Assembly (NCBI RefSeq): GCF_035046485.1
Contig: NC_085137.1
Coordinates: forward strand, 441,754,334-441,818,333
Length of the DNA: 64,000 bases
DNA from: Aedes albopictus
Taxonomy: Eukaryota; Arthropoda; Insecta; Diptera; Culicidae
Reading direction: 5' to 3'
Under the pieces are notes generated by a model. It was not told the DNA's origin. It did no database searches and saw nothing but the letters and a program-made list of their open reading frames with translations. Shown here one piece after another: positions 36,409 through 48,010 of this stretch (within the stretch, counting starts at the first letter, position 1; each line of letters begins with the position of its first letter). The translations under genes were made by a program, and so were the position numbers.

Positions 36409-37090
36409 CCGATCACGCGCCTCTGCATATCACCCATCACGATGAAAGCTGTTCCCAGCTCGCGTGTGTTGCCGCAGCTCTGGTAGATGGTATGATTACC
36501 TCTAAACGTTCGCACCATGGATCCTGTTCAACACACCTCCTGCAGCGCTACGATGCCGAACCCCCGGTTTTTCAGTAGATCGGCGAGTATGCGGTTGCTC
36601 CCAATGAAGTTGAGAGATCGGCAGTTCCACGTACCGAGTTTCCAATCGCAAGTCCTTTTTGTTCGCTGGGGTCGTTGCCGTTGGTCTCGGTTCGTATTAT
36701 TCTGTTGCTGATTCTCCGTTACAATGTTTTTTTACGGCTGGCTCGTAGGGCCTGACACCAACCCCCTACTTTCCGGAGGACCATAGTGCACAGTTGAGCT
36801 TAGAGTCCTTCCCTGGCGCTCGGACGGGAATCAGCCGCCCCTAACATGGGGATCAGACGCTGTTGTGAGCCGCTTCTCCTGGAGAACAGACGCTCAGGTT
36901 TACCGAAGCAAACCCCCCCCCCCCTTCCCTGTCAGCCTACGACCAAAGTTCCCACCGGGGTTGGTTACCCGATCTTCCCTAAGGTTGCTCATAGTTTCCG
37001 GCCGGTACCGCGTGGAGGTAGGGATAGGAGTTGCTGGGCAGAGGCTAGTGGATCACAATGGGATCTGAATAACCTTAACATACCCAGCCT

Positions 37091-37305
37091 TTACCGTGCC
37101 GGTATGTGTACCATACCTTGGCCCAATATGCCAGTCGCCTATGATAATTTTGACCATAACTCGTGAATTACTAGCACTAGAAATGATATTATGATAACTA
37201 TATAGAAAGATACAAAGTAGGAGGAAAGGGACGGGCCAGGGATTGAACCCAGGACCTTCTGCATACGAATCAGAAGCTTTAGTCACTAGACTTGGAGGTC
37301 CGCTG
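37091..37305 (-). mobile_element. tRNA-derived SINE fragment
   Basis: The inverted B box (GGGATTGAACCC) and A box (AGTCACTAGACTT) lie at 37230-37300, with a body to the left. The head closely resembles that at 17311-17388 (CTTCTGATTCATATGCAGAA versus CTTCTGATTCGTATGCAGAA), so both belong to one family. Confidence 0.65.
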
Positions 37306-37310
37306 TTCAA

Positions 37311-38038
37311 AAATTTACGAATAAAAAAATGTAGAAACTTCTGTAAGACCTTCATAAAAATTTAGTTGTTCAGATTCAATAAAAAAGCAATCAAAGAAAC
37401 CTAAATACATTTCGAGACAATTCTGTTATCCAGCAAAGTCACATGAAAGTCCATTGATTTAAGCTAATTCATTCAACTTAACCGATCCTATAGTCATCAA
37501 TGCTGCCGCAATATCATTAGCGGGAAAACTGGAGCAGTTTATTTATTTATCGCCAGCAAACCGCCAGCACACACATACGCAAAATTGTGTACAGCAGTCG
37601 GACGTATGTTTGGGCGCAAATAACTCAGCGGAAATTTGATTATTTTCTTTGATTGACATAACAAAGCAGCAGTAAAGAAATGAAGCGCAACGGCTCATAC
37701 GACGACAACGACCATGATGATGGTGAGGCGGCAGCGCTCCTTTTCTCCGGCGGCCGCTGCGCCACACGGCTAAACAAGACGCGCCATCAGTGCCAGTGCA
37801 GCAGTTGTGTGTGGGGAAACTGAACTTGGGATGTTGATGACTGTTGGCCACGACCTGACGTCTCTCGTGCGCGTTGTTTCAATAATTCCTCTCTCGATTC
37901 GTGTTGTTTTGGTTGCTGCTTGTCTTGTTGTTGTTGTGAAGACGAGCGTATGACGAAGATCGGAGATAGGCTAACCAGCTTTTTGCGATAGACAATTGAA
38001 ACTTTCAGTTCACAATTTCCAGATTTTGTTTTTGAATA
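37311..38038. other. Low-repeat region, possible host-unique DNA
   Basis: A minus-strand frame across 37787-38040 reads a Gln-rich stretch (SSSQQQQDKQQPKQ). The frame runs into the MITE at 38039-38133, so it is not a reliable gene. GC is higher at 37670-37810. I make no functional call. Confidence 0.25.
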
Positions 38039-38133
38039 GGGTAAATCGCCAATTGATGCACTCCTCATGAAACAAGCATTGAATGTGCGACAATTGGCGG
38101 GTTTTAAGGTGTACAATAATTGGCGATTTACCC
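38039..38133. mobile_element. MITE GGGTAAATCGCCAATTG, TA TSD (copy 1)
   Basis: The ends GGGTAAATCGCCAATT and AATTGGCGATTTACCC are flanked by TA at 38037-38038 and 38134-38135. It is 95 bp, non-coding. Confidence 0.85.
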
Positions 38134-39179
38134 TAGTTGCACTATTGAAAAAGCTATTTTAGTGTATGATGGGTCATGTGAGTAGTTAATTTTATTTTAT
38201 CAACTACCGCACAATGATGAACCATGGAAGAAGAGCGTTAAAGTTCTTAAGTAGAATGTGTGAGTCGGAACGATATGCAGAGTATGTTTTTACTTGTTTG
38301 GTATGGTGTAGATGGCAGCAATCACACTATTATTCATAATGTCTCGTTTTTTATACTGTTATATTAACCACATGGCTTGCTCAGCCAAAGCAGAAATCAA
38401 GAAATTACGTTCGTTTTTTATCAAAATTTCTGTTTCAATCCATCAAGTTTCTTATTGTTTTAGATTTATTGATTTAGATTGACATTACCCGATGATGTTC
38501 GGTAGGCATTAAACCAACCATACTAAACATTGTGATAAGCAATGTACTGTCAGTGTCACATTCTTCAAAAGCTGGTAACTCTATTGCTCATTGCATGGAA
38601 AAAGCGGTTGATATAATGCACAACAAGAAACGGGACAGCATGTAAGAATGTATAACTGTGTAACGATCAGGCCATCATCATTATCAACAACATCATCTCC
38701 ACACAGGCGTAAACCGGATGGCCACGACCACTACTTTTCACCTAGTTCCGCGTGTGTTGTGTGATTCCGAACTCATTAACGGACTAAAATAATTCTCCTA
38801 ATTTTCATTTCGGCACTGGCATCGGGGGAACCCGGATGAGTGATTGCTGCTGTTAACGCTGACAGAGCAATCGGGTTTTGTTTTGCGATCAATCAATCAC
38901 CTCCCAAGCCGAATCGAATCAAAATGGTTCGTTTTCATATACTACATATATGACTGTCGGACTTTTGCGACCTCTGGTATCGCGGCTTGATATTCACTGC
39001 GTGGTTGTTACGCACAACGCAATGAATGCGTGCACGCAAAAACGCACAACAGGCTGTTATCTAATGACGTAATGAGTACACACGACTGGTAGCGCATGCT
39101 ATCCAGCTTATGCGTTCATAGAATACGCGTAGCTAGCACGAATCTCAAAAGAGTAGACATTATGCCATATGAATAAAGC
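38134..39179. other. No recognised gene
   Basis: Low-repeat sequence with GC-richer patches at 38690-38860. No frame shows a known domain. Confidence 0.35.
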
Positions 39180-39269
39180 TGAGTAAATACTCATTACTCA
39201 GATCTTTGTGAAGATTCATAGAGATTTGCTTCACGGCTTCACAAAGATTTTGTAAAGAGTATTTACTCA
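39180..39269. repeat. 90-bp inverted repeat (hairpin)
   Basis: TGAGTAAATACTC and GAGTATTTACTCA lie at the ends, with CTTTGTGAAG / CTTCACAAAG pairing inside. It is a small foldback MITE or remnant; no TSD is clear. Confidence 0.6.
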
Positions 39270-39369
39270 ACTTAATTCATCGAGTCTTTTTTCAGCCAAA
39301 ACTTAAAAATGAGCATAAACGCAGAAGATCGGACAATCCGTAGTTGCGATTCCGTGATTGACCAATATA

Positions 39370-40128
39370 ATCGGAATTGTACATGGAGCTCGAGTTCCAT
39401 CTGGAATTCTTGCAAGAATTCAACCTGGGAAAGCTCCAGAAGTTTCACAAGGGATTTTTTAGAAGTCCCACCTGGGGTTTTTCCAGAAGGTTCTCCTGAG
39501 ATTTCTTCAGAAGTTCGTTCAGTAATTCAGCCTGCGATTTCTTCAGCAGTAGCAGGAGGGATTTTTTCCTCCCCGAGCTCCAACTGGTTTTCCTTCTGAA
39601 ATTAAACCTGCGATTCCTCCAGGAGTTCTATCTAGAATTTCTCCAGGAGTTCCGCATAAGATTTCTGCAGAAACTTCACCTGAGGATTTCTTACAGTAGT
39701 TCCATTTCTAGATTTCTCGAGTCCCAGGGTAAGGAGTTCCAACTGAAATTCTTCCAATAGTTGCAAATAGAACTCCTCCAAATTCCTCCAGGAGTTTAAA
39801 AATAAACAGACACGGCTAATTCTACCAGTGAGATTTTTCGCACTTTGAAGGAAGCATGACGTTAGACTTCGGACTAGCATGCAACGTTCAGTGGCACTGC
39901 TGAAGACTTTTACTGACAGCTGCGGCGGGAATTGAATATGCACTATGCGACTAAATGCTTGGCAACTAGCCGCACGGTCACCAAGTCACGAGTACCATCT
40001 AGAATTTCTCCAGGTGTTCCACATGAGGTTTCTCCAGACACTTCACCTGCTATTCCTTGTAGACTTTGTATTTTCCTGGGAATTCCTTCACTTGAGTATT
40101 CACGTAGAATTTCAACAGGAACTCTTAA
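39370..40128. repeat. Degenerate 12-bp lattice with a unique segment
   Basis: Lattice-type units (CTGGAATTCTTG, CAGAAGTTTCAC and similar) run to about 39800. 39800-39990 looks unique, then lattice resumes to 40128. Short frames here follow the lattice. Confidence 0.55.
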
Positions 40129-40243
40129 GCGCTGTCCATAAACTACGTAGACTCATTCATCAACCCCTCTCCCCCTCATAGGCTTCGGCCAGACACCCCC
40201 CCCCCCTTAAAAGTCTACGTGGTTTATGGAAAGACCTTTACTG
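40129..40243. mobile_element. MITE of the TGTCCATAAACTACGTAG family
   Basis: The ends CTGTCCATAAACTACGTAGA and (inverted) CCATAAACCACGTAGAC surround CT-rich/poly-C sequence. It is inserted in the 12-bp lattice. Confidence 0.75.
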
Positions 40244-40249
40244 AGATTT

Positions 40250-41010
40250 GTTCAACAGTACTAGGAAGGCTTCCTTCATGAGCTCTAACTGAAGATCCTT
40301 CAAGAGTTCCAGCAGAGATTGTTTCAGAAGTTTCTCTTGAAATTTCTCCAGAGTTTTGCCAAGTAATTTCACCTGAGATTTCCTCTACAGTACTAGGTTG
40401 AGTTTCTCAGGAGTTCCACCTCCTCCAAGAGCTCTATCTAATATTACTCCAGTTAAAAGTTCAACCTGAAATTTCTTCAGCAGTATCTCATAGGTTTTTT
40501 CTTGGAGTTCCAACTGGATATTCTAAAGAAGCACCATCTTAAATTTCTTCATGAGTTCCACTTGTGATTTTTCTCGAAATTTCACCTGAGATACCTGCAG
40601 TAATTCCATTTGGGATTTATCCAGGAGTTTCACCTGTGATGCTTTCAGTACTTCCACCTGAAATTTCTTTGGCAGTATCGCGCACCCAGGCTTCCTCCAC
40701 GAGTTATATGTAACTGATATTTTTCAAGGAGTGCGGACTGAAATTTCTCCAGGAGTTTTACCTGAGGTTCTCCCTAGAGTTTCTTTTATGATTTTTCTAG
40801 CAGCTGGAATGCCTCGAGTAGCACTTAACTTGACCAGGAATTCCACATTGGATTTCTCAGAAGTTTCACCCGGCATTCATTCAGGAGTTTCACTTTTATG
40901 AATGCTCCAAGTGTTCCAACAGGAACTCCTCTAAGATTTGCTTCTGTAATTCGTCCAAGATTTCTACTTAAGATTTTTTTTTTTGAGTTTCACCTGAAAT
41001 TCCTCTAGGC
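40250..41010. repeat. Degenerate 12/24-bp lattice (AGTTCCACCTGAAATTTC type)
   Basis: Repeated AGTTNCACCTGA and ATTTCTTCAGNAG blocks follow one another with about 12-bp steps. It continues the lattice at 39370-40130 across a MITE. Confidence 0.65.
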
Positions 41011-41565
41011 ATTGTTGTTGAGTCCCGAAAAAGCACTGGTAGTATCTGATAGTATTCCGTGTTTAAAACAACCACATGATTAATGTAGGTAGTTGTACAA
41101 CATACGTACGATGACACTCAGGAAATGATCAAGTTGTGACGTTAAGTGGATAGTTTAGTGGATTCGTTAACTCAACCTGCCAACTAGTGAAACAGCCGGG
41201 GAGCAAGCCCATAGTTTATCGAAGTTGCTTGAAAACATTGCGCTGCCGTGTACAGCATAGTTGTCCTATATTAATAGGGATTCCCGTGTTTTCTAGGGTT
41301 CTGGAGTCCCTTAAGGACAAGGTAGCTGTAGTACAAAGATGACTGTCACAAAGACCGCCTTTCGCTTCACTCGATTTTTCTCAAGCACAAATCTGCAGAT
41401 ACATTAAACAAATTGATCCGAAAATGTTACTCGTCGCTTGCTTACTCGCATTTTAAAACGGAGTAACATTTTCGGGCCAATTCGCTTGCCACATTTTCGT
41501 ATTTGTGCTCGTGAAAATGCGAGGCAAAAACTCAGTTGTGCGGATCTAGTGACGTTTATCTTAAA
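41011..41565. other. No recognised gene
   Basis: Mixed sequence. A short inverted pair of GTAACATTTTCGG-type segments lies near 41420-41480. Nothing coding is supported. Confidence 0.35.
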
Positions 41566-41875
41566 AACCATTAAAATGCTCAGGAGCCCACTAAAGCCCT
41601 CCTAAAATTTCCTTAAAATCTCATAAAACTCCCCGAAATTCCACGTAATGCTGCTAAAACCTATCTGAAACTTCCTGAGATATGCGAAACACTTCTGAAC
41701 CCCCATGAGCACCTATAAAAATTCCCTGAAACCCATTGATTTGTTCCTGAAACCCCTCTGAGACCTCCTAAAACCCCTGGAACACCATGAAACGCCTCAG
41801 AGATCCCCTGAAACGCCATCGAAAACCCTTGAAGCCCCCTTTATCCTTTATGAAACCCCCTGAAAAAACAAATAG
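41566..41875. repeat. Degenerate 12-bp lattice (CCTGAAACCCCT type)
   Basis: Consecutive units such as CCTGAAACCCCT, CTGAGACCTCCT and CCCTGAAACGCC step by 12. It is the same class as 47640-48010. Confidence 0.6.
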
Positions 41876-41995
41876 GGTAAATCGCCAATTGTTACACGGT
41901 TAAAAACTTGCCAATTGTTGCACACCTCATAAGAAACGCATGGAGTGTGCAATAATAGGCGAGTTTTTAGCCGTGCAACAATTGACGATTTACCC
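41875..41995. mobile_element. MITE GGGTAAATCGCCAATTGT, TA TSD (copy 2)
   Basis: Inverted ends GGGTAAATCGCCAATTGTT and CAACAATTGACGATTTACCC are flanked by TA. The interior also pairs, giving a hairpin of 121 bp. It is homologous to 38039-38133. Confidence 0.85.
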
Positions 41996-42056
41996 TACAT
42001 GCAATGATGAACTCGTGCAAGATCACTCATTGTTCATTCAATGCTGCCGCTACCTT

Positions 42057-42340
42057 CTTCTTCTTCTTCTTGGCGTAACGTCATCACTGGGACAAAGCCT
42101 GCTTCTCAGCTCAGTGTTCTATGAGCACTTCCACAGTTATTAACTGAGAGCTTCCTCTGCCAATGATCATTTTGCATGTGTATATCGTGTGGCAGGCACG
42201 AAGATACTCTATGCCCAAGGAAGTCAAAGAAATTTCCTTTACGAAAAGATCCTGGACCGACCGGGAAACGAACCCGTCACCCTCAGCATGGTCATGCTGA
42301 ATACCCGTGCGTTTACCGCCTCGGCTATATGGGCCCTCAG
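42057..42340 (-). mobile_element. tRNA-derived SINE (Feilai-like), full length
   Basis: Inverted A and B boxes (GGGAAACGAACCC, CCGCCTCGGCTA) lie at the right end and a (TTC)n tail at the left. A 14-bp TSD GCTGCCGCTACCTT lies at 42043-42056 and 42341-42354, a clean hallmark of LINE-mediated insertion. It is close in sequence to 61280-61560. Confidence 0.93.
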
Positions 42341-42913
42341 GCTGCCGCTACCTTATATGTTTTTTAATTGGAAAGGTGATAACAAATCTTCATTAATGGA
42401 TGTTCATTGAGTCAAAGAGAGGCTACTGAATGGCTTTTGATGTGAGTGAAAACATTTTGCCTCTAGGAGTTCCAGCAGGAGTTCCACTTGAAATTTCTTT
42501 AGGAGTTTCACCTAGGATTTCTTTTAATCGGTTTTAAGCTCATACCGGAGATAATTGCATGTTGAACCGTAACGTTTTCTGTGTATATCTGTGATACTTG
42601 AGTTAAGGTTAGAATAATACATTGAATACATTGCATTGGAACTTACTGTGATAAACTTTGCGGTAATTAACTATTTAATATTTAAGCTATCAGGCTAGTA
42701 CATATTTCACTAATAGCTGTAAGAAGAAACAATATTTTAGCAACATTTCAATTATTAAGATAGAAATTATAAAATTTACACTTGCATGACTTTGCGCTGA
42801 ACTGAATTTACATTCTAGAAATTTTACATCTGTCCTCTCCTCACTTTCGTTTGACGTGAGAAATTGTCTGACAATAATTTGGTTGTGGGCCAGTGCTGCC
42901 AGCAACAGTAGGA

Positions 42914-43080
42914 GCGGACCTGGTGTGATGGTTAGAACACGCGACTATCACGCCGAGGACCTGGGATCGAATGCCACTCCCGACAAACTCACAAATTGTG
43001 AGTTCTTCCTTCGGAAGGGAAGTAAAGCGTGGGTAAAAAAAAACCTAGGGCTAAAAATATCGTTAATACAGATAAAAAAA
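42914..43080 (+). mobile_element. tRNA-derived SINE (second type), full length
   Basis: The head GCGGACCTGGTGTGATGGTT (A box) and GGGATCGAATGCC (B box) lead to a short body and an A-rich tail. AGTAGGA flanks both sides (42907-42913, 43081-43087). It is the same family as 21511-21689. Confidence 0.85.
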
Positions 43081-43087
43081 AGTAGGA

Positions 43088-44296
43088 AAATTAGTTAGTA
43101 TTCCTTCCAATTAGTTAGCATTCCAAAGCATTCCTTCTAGTGCATATTCAAGCGTTCCAATAGTCGCAAATACCTTTTCCCACTTCGAAATAGGAGAGAA
43201 GTATTTATGGCGAAGCCGGCAGTAGCGCAGCAATTGAAGCTGTCGGTGAGGTACTCCACTCTCGATATAAACCACGCCGAGACGTACGATGGCTCTCGGT
43301 TCATGTAATCCGGCAACGCGGCCTTTTCGAGCTACATAATTCTCCCATAAGTAGGGTAAGCATTTACCTACTAGCTGCTGATCGAAACAAGCTACAAATT
43401 ATGGAGCTGATGTTTGACCGCATAAATCAGCGCGCAAGTTCTTGTCTCTTCCACCCGAATGCGGAGGCCAAAGCGTGTAAATTTAAACAAAGATAAGAAA
43501 CCTCCGAAGAGGATTCCGTGGTGGGCACCAGTCGGTGTACGTACATACATTGGTATTGCAAGAGGAAACACTTGAGTCCAAAACATTCCTCATCCATTGA
43601 TGGTGTCTGTGTTGGTTTCTACTCACTTGACCGGAGTCGGCCTTCGCAACGGGAAGAATTATGTATGCGCGAAATAAAAATATAATGCAACAATGCTGAT
43701 AAGAGTTCCGAACATTTGTAATAGTGCGACCTAGATTTGCAGAATAAACCGTTGGACCGTTCTGGTAGATTTGAAGGGCAATCAAAATCAATAAGCGCTT
43801 TTTCAGGTTTAAGGTAAAACGAATAAACTCCGCATTAAGGTTCTACCTGTTTGGACTGATAGCGATAGTGTCAGATAATCCGTATCATGTTGTTCAAAAT
43901 TTGGCTTCCCTGGCTACAATGAACACCTAAAGCAATATGTGGCACGTTCTTCTATTTCGGTATTACCCTTTCTATTACGGTAGTACGGTGTCATAGACGA
44001 AATCGATACTGCAGATGTTGTTTTATTAATCGTCCAAATCGATGAGCAATTTTGGACCCAATTCCGTGTAATCGAAATAGGAGGAGTGATTCATATGCTA
44101 TTTACGATTGTGATTTGGTGTAAAAGAAAAAAAATAAATGTTTATGATTGCCTTGTCCCGAAATGACATAAATTGGTAATTGAAGCTGACTCAACAAAGC
44201 TGGAATGTTGGTTCCCAGCAATGATTGGATATTGTTCACTGTAGATTGAAAAAAGTGTGGTATCTGTGAATAAATCCGAGGCAACAAATAACATAA
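43088..44296. other. Non-coding stretch, no recognised gene
   Basis: Short minus-strand frames at 43392-43586 and 43483-43791 overlap a GC-richer block. Their translations show no motif I know. A few TATTTCGGTATTACC-like short repeats lie near 43960. Confidence 0.35.
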
Positions 44297-46085
44297 GCTA
44301 ATCCTCAATATTTAGTCCGCAAATCGTCCTCCACTTGATCGACCCACTAGCTCGCTGCACACCACGTCTCCTTATACTGGTCAGAACCATTTTATTCGGG
44401 TTGCTATCTGACATTCTGATGACGTGACCCGCCCACCATAGTCTCCCGAATTTCGCGGTGTGGACGATGGTTGGTTGTCTCAGCAGCTGATGCAGTTGGT
44501 GGTTCATTCGCTTTCCCCAAGTCCCGTTTTCCATCTGCACTCCGACGTAGATGATACGCAACACCTTCCGTTCGAAAACTCCAAGGCTGCGTTTTTCCTC
44601 TGCACGCAGAGTCCATGTTTCGTGCCCATAGAGGACTACCGGTCCTCCGATAGAAATTTGGGGTGGCAGGCGCCTTAATTCATCCCTAGAGCTCTTTGCC
44701 TTCAATACATCATTGATTAATCCGATTCGCCTGGCTTCATTTCCGACATCGTCTCAAATTTGCGAGCTACATATAATAGCAATTTCTCGGTGAATTCCGG
44801 CTTATAGTCAAAGAAAAGCGTTGACTTTTAATGAATATCATCGGCGAAACCCAATGTTAATCAGCAAGTATGAAATACCATCAGTGACCCTCGACCCTCG
44901 AAAGGACTCGAGTGTGTCTCTGTTACGCGAAATACCCGGGTAGAGCTTAATGGCAAAAGAATGGCGAATTTTATCATTAAAACAGAATGTTTGAATGGCA
45001 AAATGTGTTATTTGTTTGTTTGAAATAAGAGTTAAAATAACAAAAATAATAACAAAATTTTGGTAGCAGAAAAACTTAAAAATAACTTATTTTGCCATTG
45101 TAATAACAAAGTAATGGTAAAGCATGCGGATTAAATTGAAGAACAAAATAAGTTATTATTGAGATGCTGATAACGAAATAAGACCCAAATTAACTGTTAT
45201 CGGTGAATAACAAAATATGACATTCTTGAGTTATTGATAACAGAATAAGAACAAATTTAGCTGTTTATGTGGCGATCAAAATAATGGTAGGTTTAGTTGT
45301 TCAAATTCAATTTTAAAATAATGGTAGATTCATTTATTTTTTCAAAGTAGCAGAAAAAAGGTAAAATGAGCTATTTCTATTAATTGTTTGAGCTCTAAAT
45401 TAACATAAATTGATGTGCATCAAATAGAATCCATTGCGAATCAAACACACAGCTGAGAATTCGGATTTATTTACTTTTGCGAGATACGTCGAATTTAAAA
45501 GTTATGCTTGAAATATGCAATATAATAGTTAATGGTATATTAAGAGTAAAATATGTTATGGTGCCTAATGTTTATAAACAATTTCTCACAATATCAAAAT
45601 AATGGCAAATTCAGCCAGGAATGTAAATTATGTTATTGTTTTGATATTTTATACAATTCATTATAAAAGGTGCTAAATTGCAAGTTTTACCATGATAATA
45701 ATTTTTGTCATTGATGTGTTATTTAGCATTATTCATGAATAACATATCAATGACAAGATTTGCTATGATTGTATATTTTGCTATTGATTTGCCATTTTAA
45801 GTTTTTTATAATAACAGAAGAATGGCAAAACGAGATATGATGGCAAAACCAGTTATTATTTTGCCCTTTGTTTGCCATTAGCCTCTACCCGGGTACGCAC
45901 ATCACTCGATCCATCGTCGCCTTGATCAATCGTATCAGTTTATCCGGGAATCCGTATTCGTGCATAACCTGCCATAGTTGGTCTCGATCGATTGTATCAT
46001 ACGCCGATTCAATATCGATGAACAGGTGATGTGTGGGCACGTTGTATTCGTGGTATTTCTGTAACACCTCCAGGATGTCAAACTA
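44297..46085 (-). pseudogene. Decayed RTE-type non-LTR retroposon (RT domain), interrupted
   Basis: On the minus strand, 46085-45896 encodes VPTHHLFIDIESAYDTIDRD (RT motif with the first Asp). The FADD catalytic motif is readable at about 44835-44850 (GFADDIH, then a stop), and 44705-44297 encodes the C-terminus with YGHETWTLRAEEKR and RLWWAGHVIRM. Frameshifts and stops separate these pieces, and a 959-bp MITE lies between the first block and the FADD block. This is a dead copy, related to but distinct from the RTE at 32.1-37.1 kb. Confidence 0.85.
44935..45893. mobile_element. MITE with CCCGGGTAGAG ends, TA TSD
   Basis: The TIRs CCCGGGTAGAGCTTAATGGC and (inverted) CCCGGGTAGAGGCTAATGGC are flanked by TA (44933-44934, 45894-45895). 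The interior is very AT-rich, with recurrent AATAACAAAAT and TGGCAAAAT in both orientations, and no ORF. It is inserted in the RTE copy. Confidence 0.85.
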
Positions 46086-46539
46086 GTGATTTCGTTGAAA
46101 CTGAGCTGCAACTCTATGCTTTTTTGAGCTTAAAGGTAACTCAACTGACACGGTGAAATTTGTGTGTACTATGCAACTTATTTGAACTAAGTTAGAGTCG
46201 CATTTTGGAACATGTGGCAGATTCTGAACATAATCTTAAGTAGAAATTTAATCAACATTTCCTCCACATCCCCGCTGATCGTACGGACCTGTCCAGGTGT
46301 CAAACAAAGAGATCTTTCAATAAAAAGTACACACTTCGAAAAAATCTTGTAATTTTGTGTCATATAAGTGCGACATATAAAAGCAACACATTTGACGCAA
46401 AATTGTGTGCGATCTTATTTTTACAGGAAACGGAAAATGTTTGACTCATGTAATTTTACCGCAACAGCTCAGCGCGTCGGCTGCTTGTATACATAATTGA
46501 GAACTGTGCTATTTATAGCACCGAATATTGAAACACAAA

Positions 46540-46860
46540 AATAAAAAAAAGTCCCATTCGGGAATCGAACTTCGATCCTCAGAGTGTCAGTTTTCGATCT
46601 TGCTCTCTCGGCTGACTCACCACGTTGAAGAAATGGCAGTCGAAGATGAACAACATCTACCATAAACGAACTTGCCAGTTCGGCTGTCGTCACTGCTGGC
46701 GTGTATGTATGTACTGAGACAGCCGTCATTGCAGCCAAGCAGACAAAGGCGCCTTCTGATTGACTGAGCGTGGCTGTTTTCGTTTACCACTGCATCGGCT
46801 GATGGCAACGGATTGTCGTTTCCATGTTTGTGGCTCAACTCGGTGTTAAATTTATGAGCG
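46540..46860 (-). repeat. Dispersed repeat with embedded tRNA-like segment (copy 2)
   Basis: It contains GGGAATCGAACTTCGATCCT (inverted B box), CATCTACCATAAACGAAC and GACTGAGCGTGGCTGTTTTC, all paralleled at about 6290-6620. The tRNA-like part is internal, not at one end, so it may be a SINE within, or fused to, a larger repeat. Confidence 0.5.
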
Positions 46861-46869
46861 GTTTTCATG

Positions 46870-47639
46870 CTGTTTCACCTTCGTAATAAACAAATTTCCA
46901 ATGCAGTGTGCAGTCTTCATCTGATTTTGTAAGGTGCTGTTTGACAGTTCAACATCAGTAATCATTATGTTTCTGTAACATACCGCGTAAATTTACAGCA
47001 TAGAGAACTAAATTATCAGTTCTGTGATTTAAAATTTTGACTGGAAGAACTCAAACAATATAAACTTAATACGTACGTAACAAAAAGTGTAAAAATGTGG
47101 CACATTTATGTTTATGTCAAAGCTTTTTCAGGCAGTTCGATCAATTGTGTCACTATTAAAATTGAGATTTTTTTAGTGTGTATGTCAACTTCCAGACTAT
47201 TTTTCTGGCGCATTAAACGTCTCACTTGCCAGCCACCCCAGGATGTGTATATGGTCGGCTATGCTATTCTAACTGTTTTTGAATACATTACCTCTTAAAA
47301 AGCCATGCATCGTATTTTTTCTTTCCAAAACTTCCTACAACTACCATTTTACTGATTTAAAATACTGATTAAGTACAGTACATATGTACGATATGATTAT
47401 CGAAAGAGTCTACAGCTTTGATTGAAGATATAATTTCAGAAGGCAGTTACGTCCCTTTGAAATATTGGTGCCGATATGTATAAAGCTTTCATAAATGTTA
47501 ATTAACTTAAAATACACACTCTCTAACAGTGAAATCGACAATTCTCCTCTAAATCCTAAAATTGATTACTGAATCGATTGAAAGAGTCGATTTCTTCCTG
47601 AATGTGATTCACTCCAAAACTGAATCAGTTCTCCCCTTT
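46870..47639. other. No recognised gene
   Basis: AT-rich sequence. The open frame at 47095-47298 (67 codons) shows a hydrophobic mix but no known motif or coding-like codon bias. Confidence 0.35.
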
Positions 47640-48010
47640 CTAATTTGTGAAGTCCTCTAAATCCCAGAAATGGTCTGAAACGCTTCTAAACCCTCTTGAA
47701 TTAAACCGAAGTTCCCCTAAGAGCCTGCGATTGCCTCTTACGATCACTCTGAAACGCCTGGAAATTTCCTGAAAAGATCAAAAAACACCTCTGCAACAAA
47801 CACGCCCTGAAACGTGGATCTCCTGTGGATCCCCTCTGATTGTAAAGATCATCTGAAGCTTCCTGAAACTCCCTAAAACCATCACTGATACGCTTCAAAA
47901 GTCCTTAAAACCATTTTAAACCCCCTTTAAATCTTTCCTGAAAACCACTGAGCCCTCAAAAACCTCTTTATAACCTTCTAAACCATCTGAACCGCCTTTG
48001 AACTATTTCT
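47640..48010. repeat. Degenerate 12-bp lattice (CCTGAAACCCCT type)
   Basis: Units resembling CTGAAACNCCTN are strung together, as at 41566-41875. The short open frame on the minus strand follows the lattice. Confidence 0.55.

Larger units (their letters stand above)
32107..37090 (-). pseudogene. RTE-type non-LTR retroposon, long but decayed, with nested insertions
   Basis: Minus-strand order: a 5' leader with a poly-C/G run (about 37090-36560), an endonuclease (GTAFIVMGD near 36440; INVHSPHSGSTDDD and GDLNAQVGQEEEF at 36360-36220; TYRGANIDSDH near 35950), a linker, reverse transcriptase (KEGVICPIHKKG, GFIDGRSTTDQIF, HLFIDFKAAYDSIDR at 34870-34560; VCFADDMD near 34300-34320), then the C-terminal region to about 32107. 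The APE endonuclease plus FADD-type RT and lack of a gag ORF fit the RTE clade. Frameshifts and stops break the frame repeatedly, so it is inactive. Insertions at 32462-32630, 32649-34019 and 35367-35602 interrupt it. Confidence 0.9.

Noticed and set aside
37787..38116. Gln-rich minus-strand gene
   Set aside because: Its N-terminal part lies in the MITE at 38039-38133, so the frame is chance.
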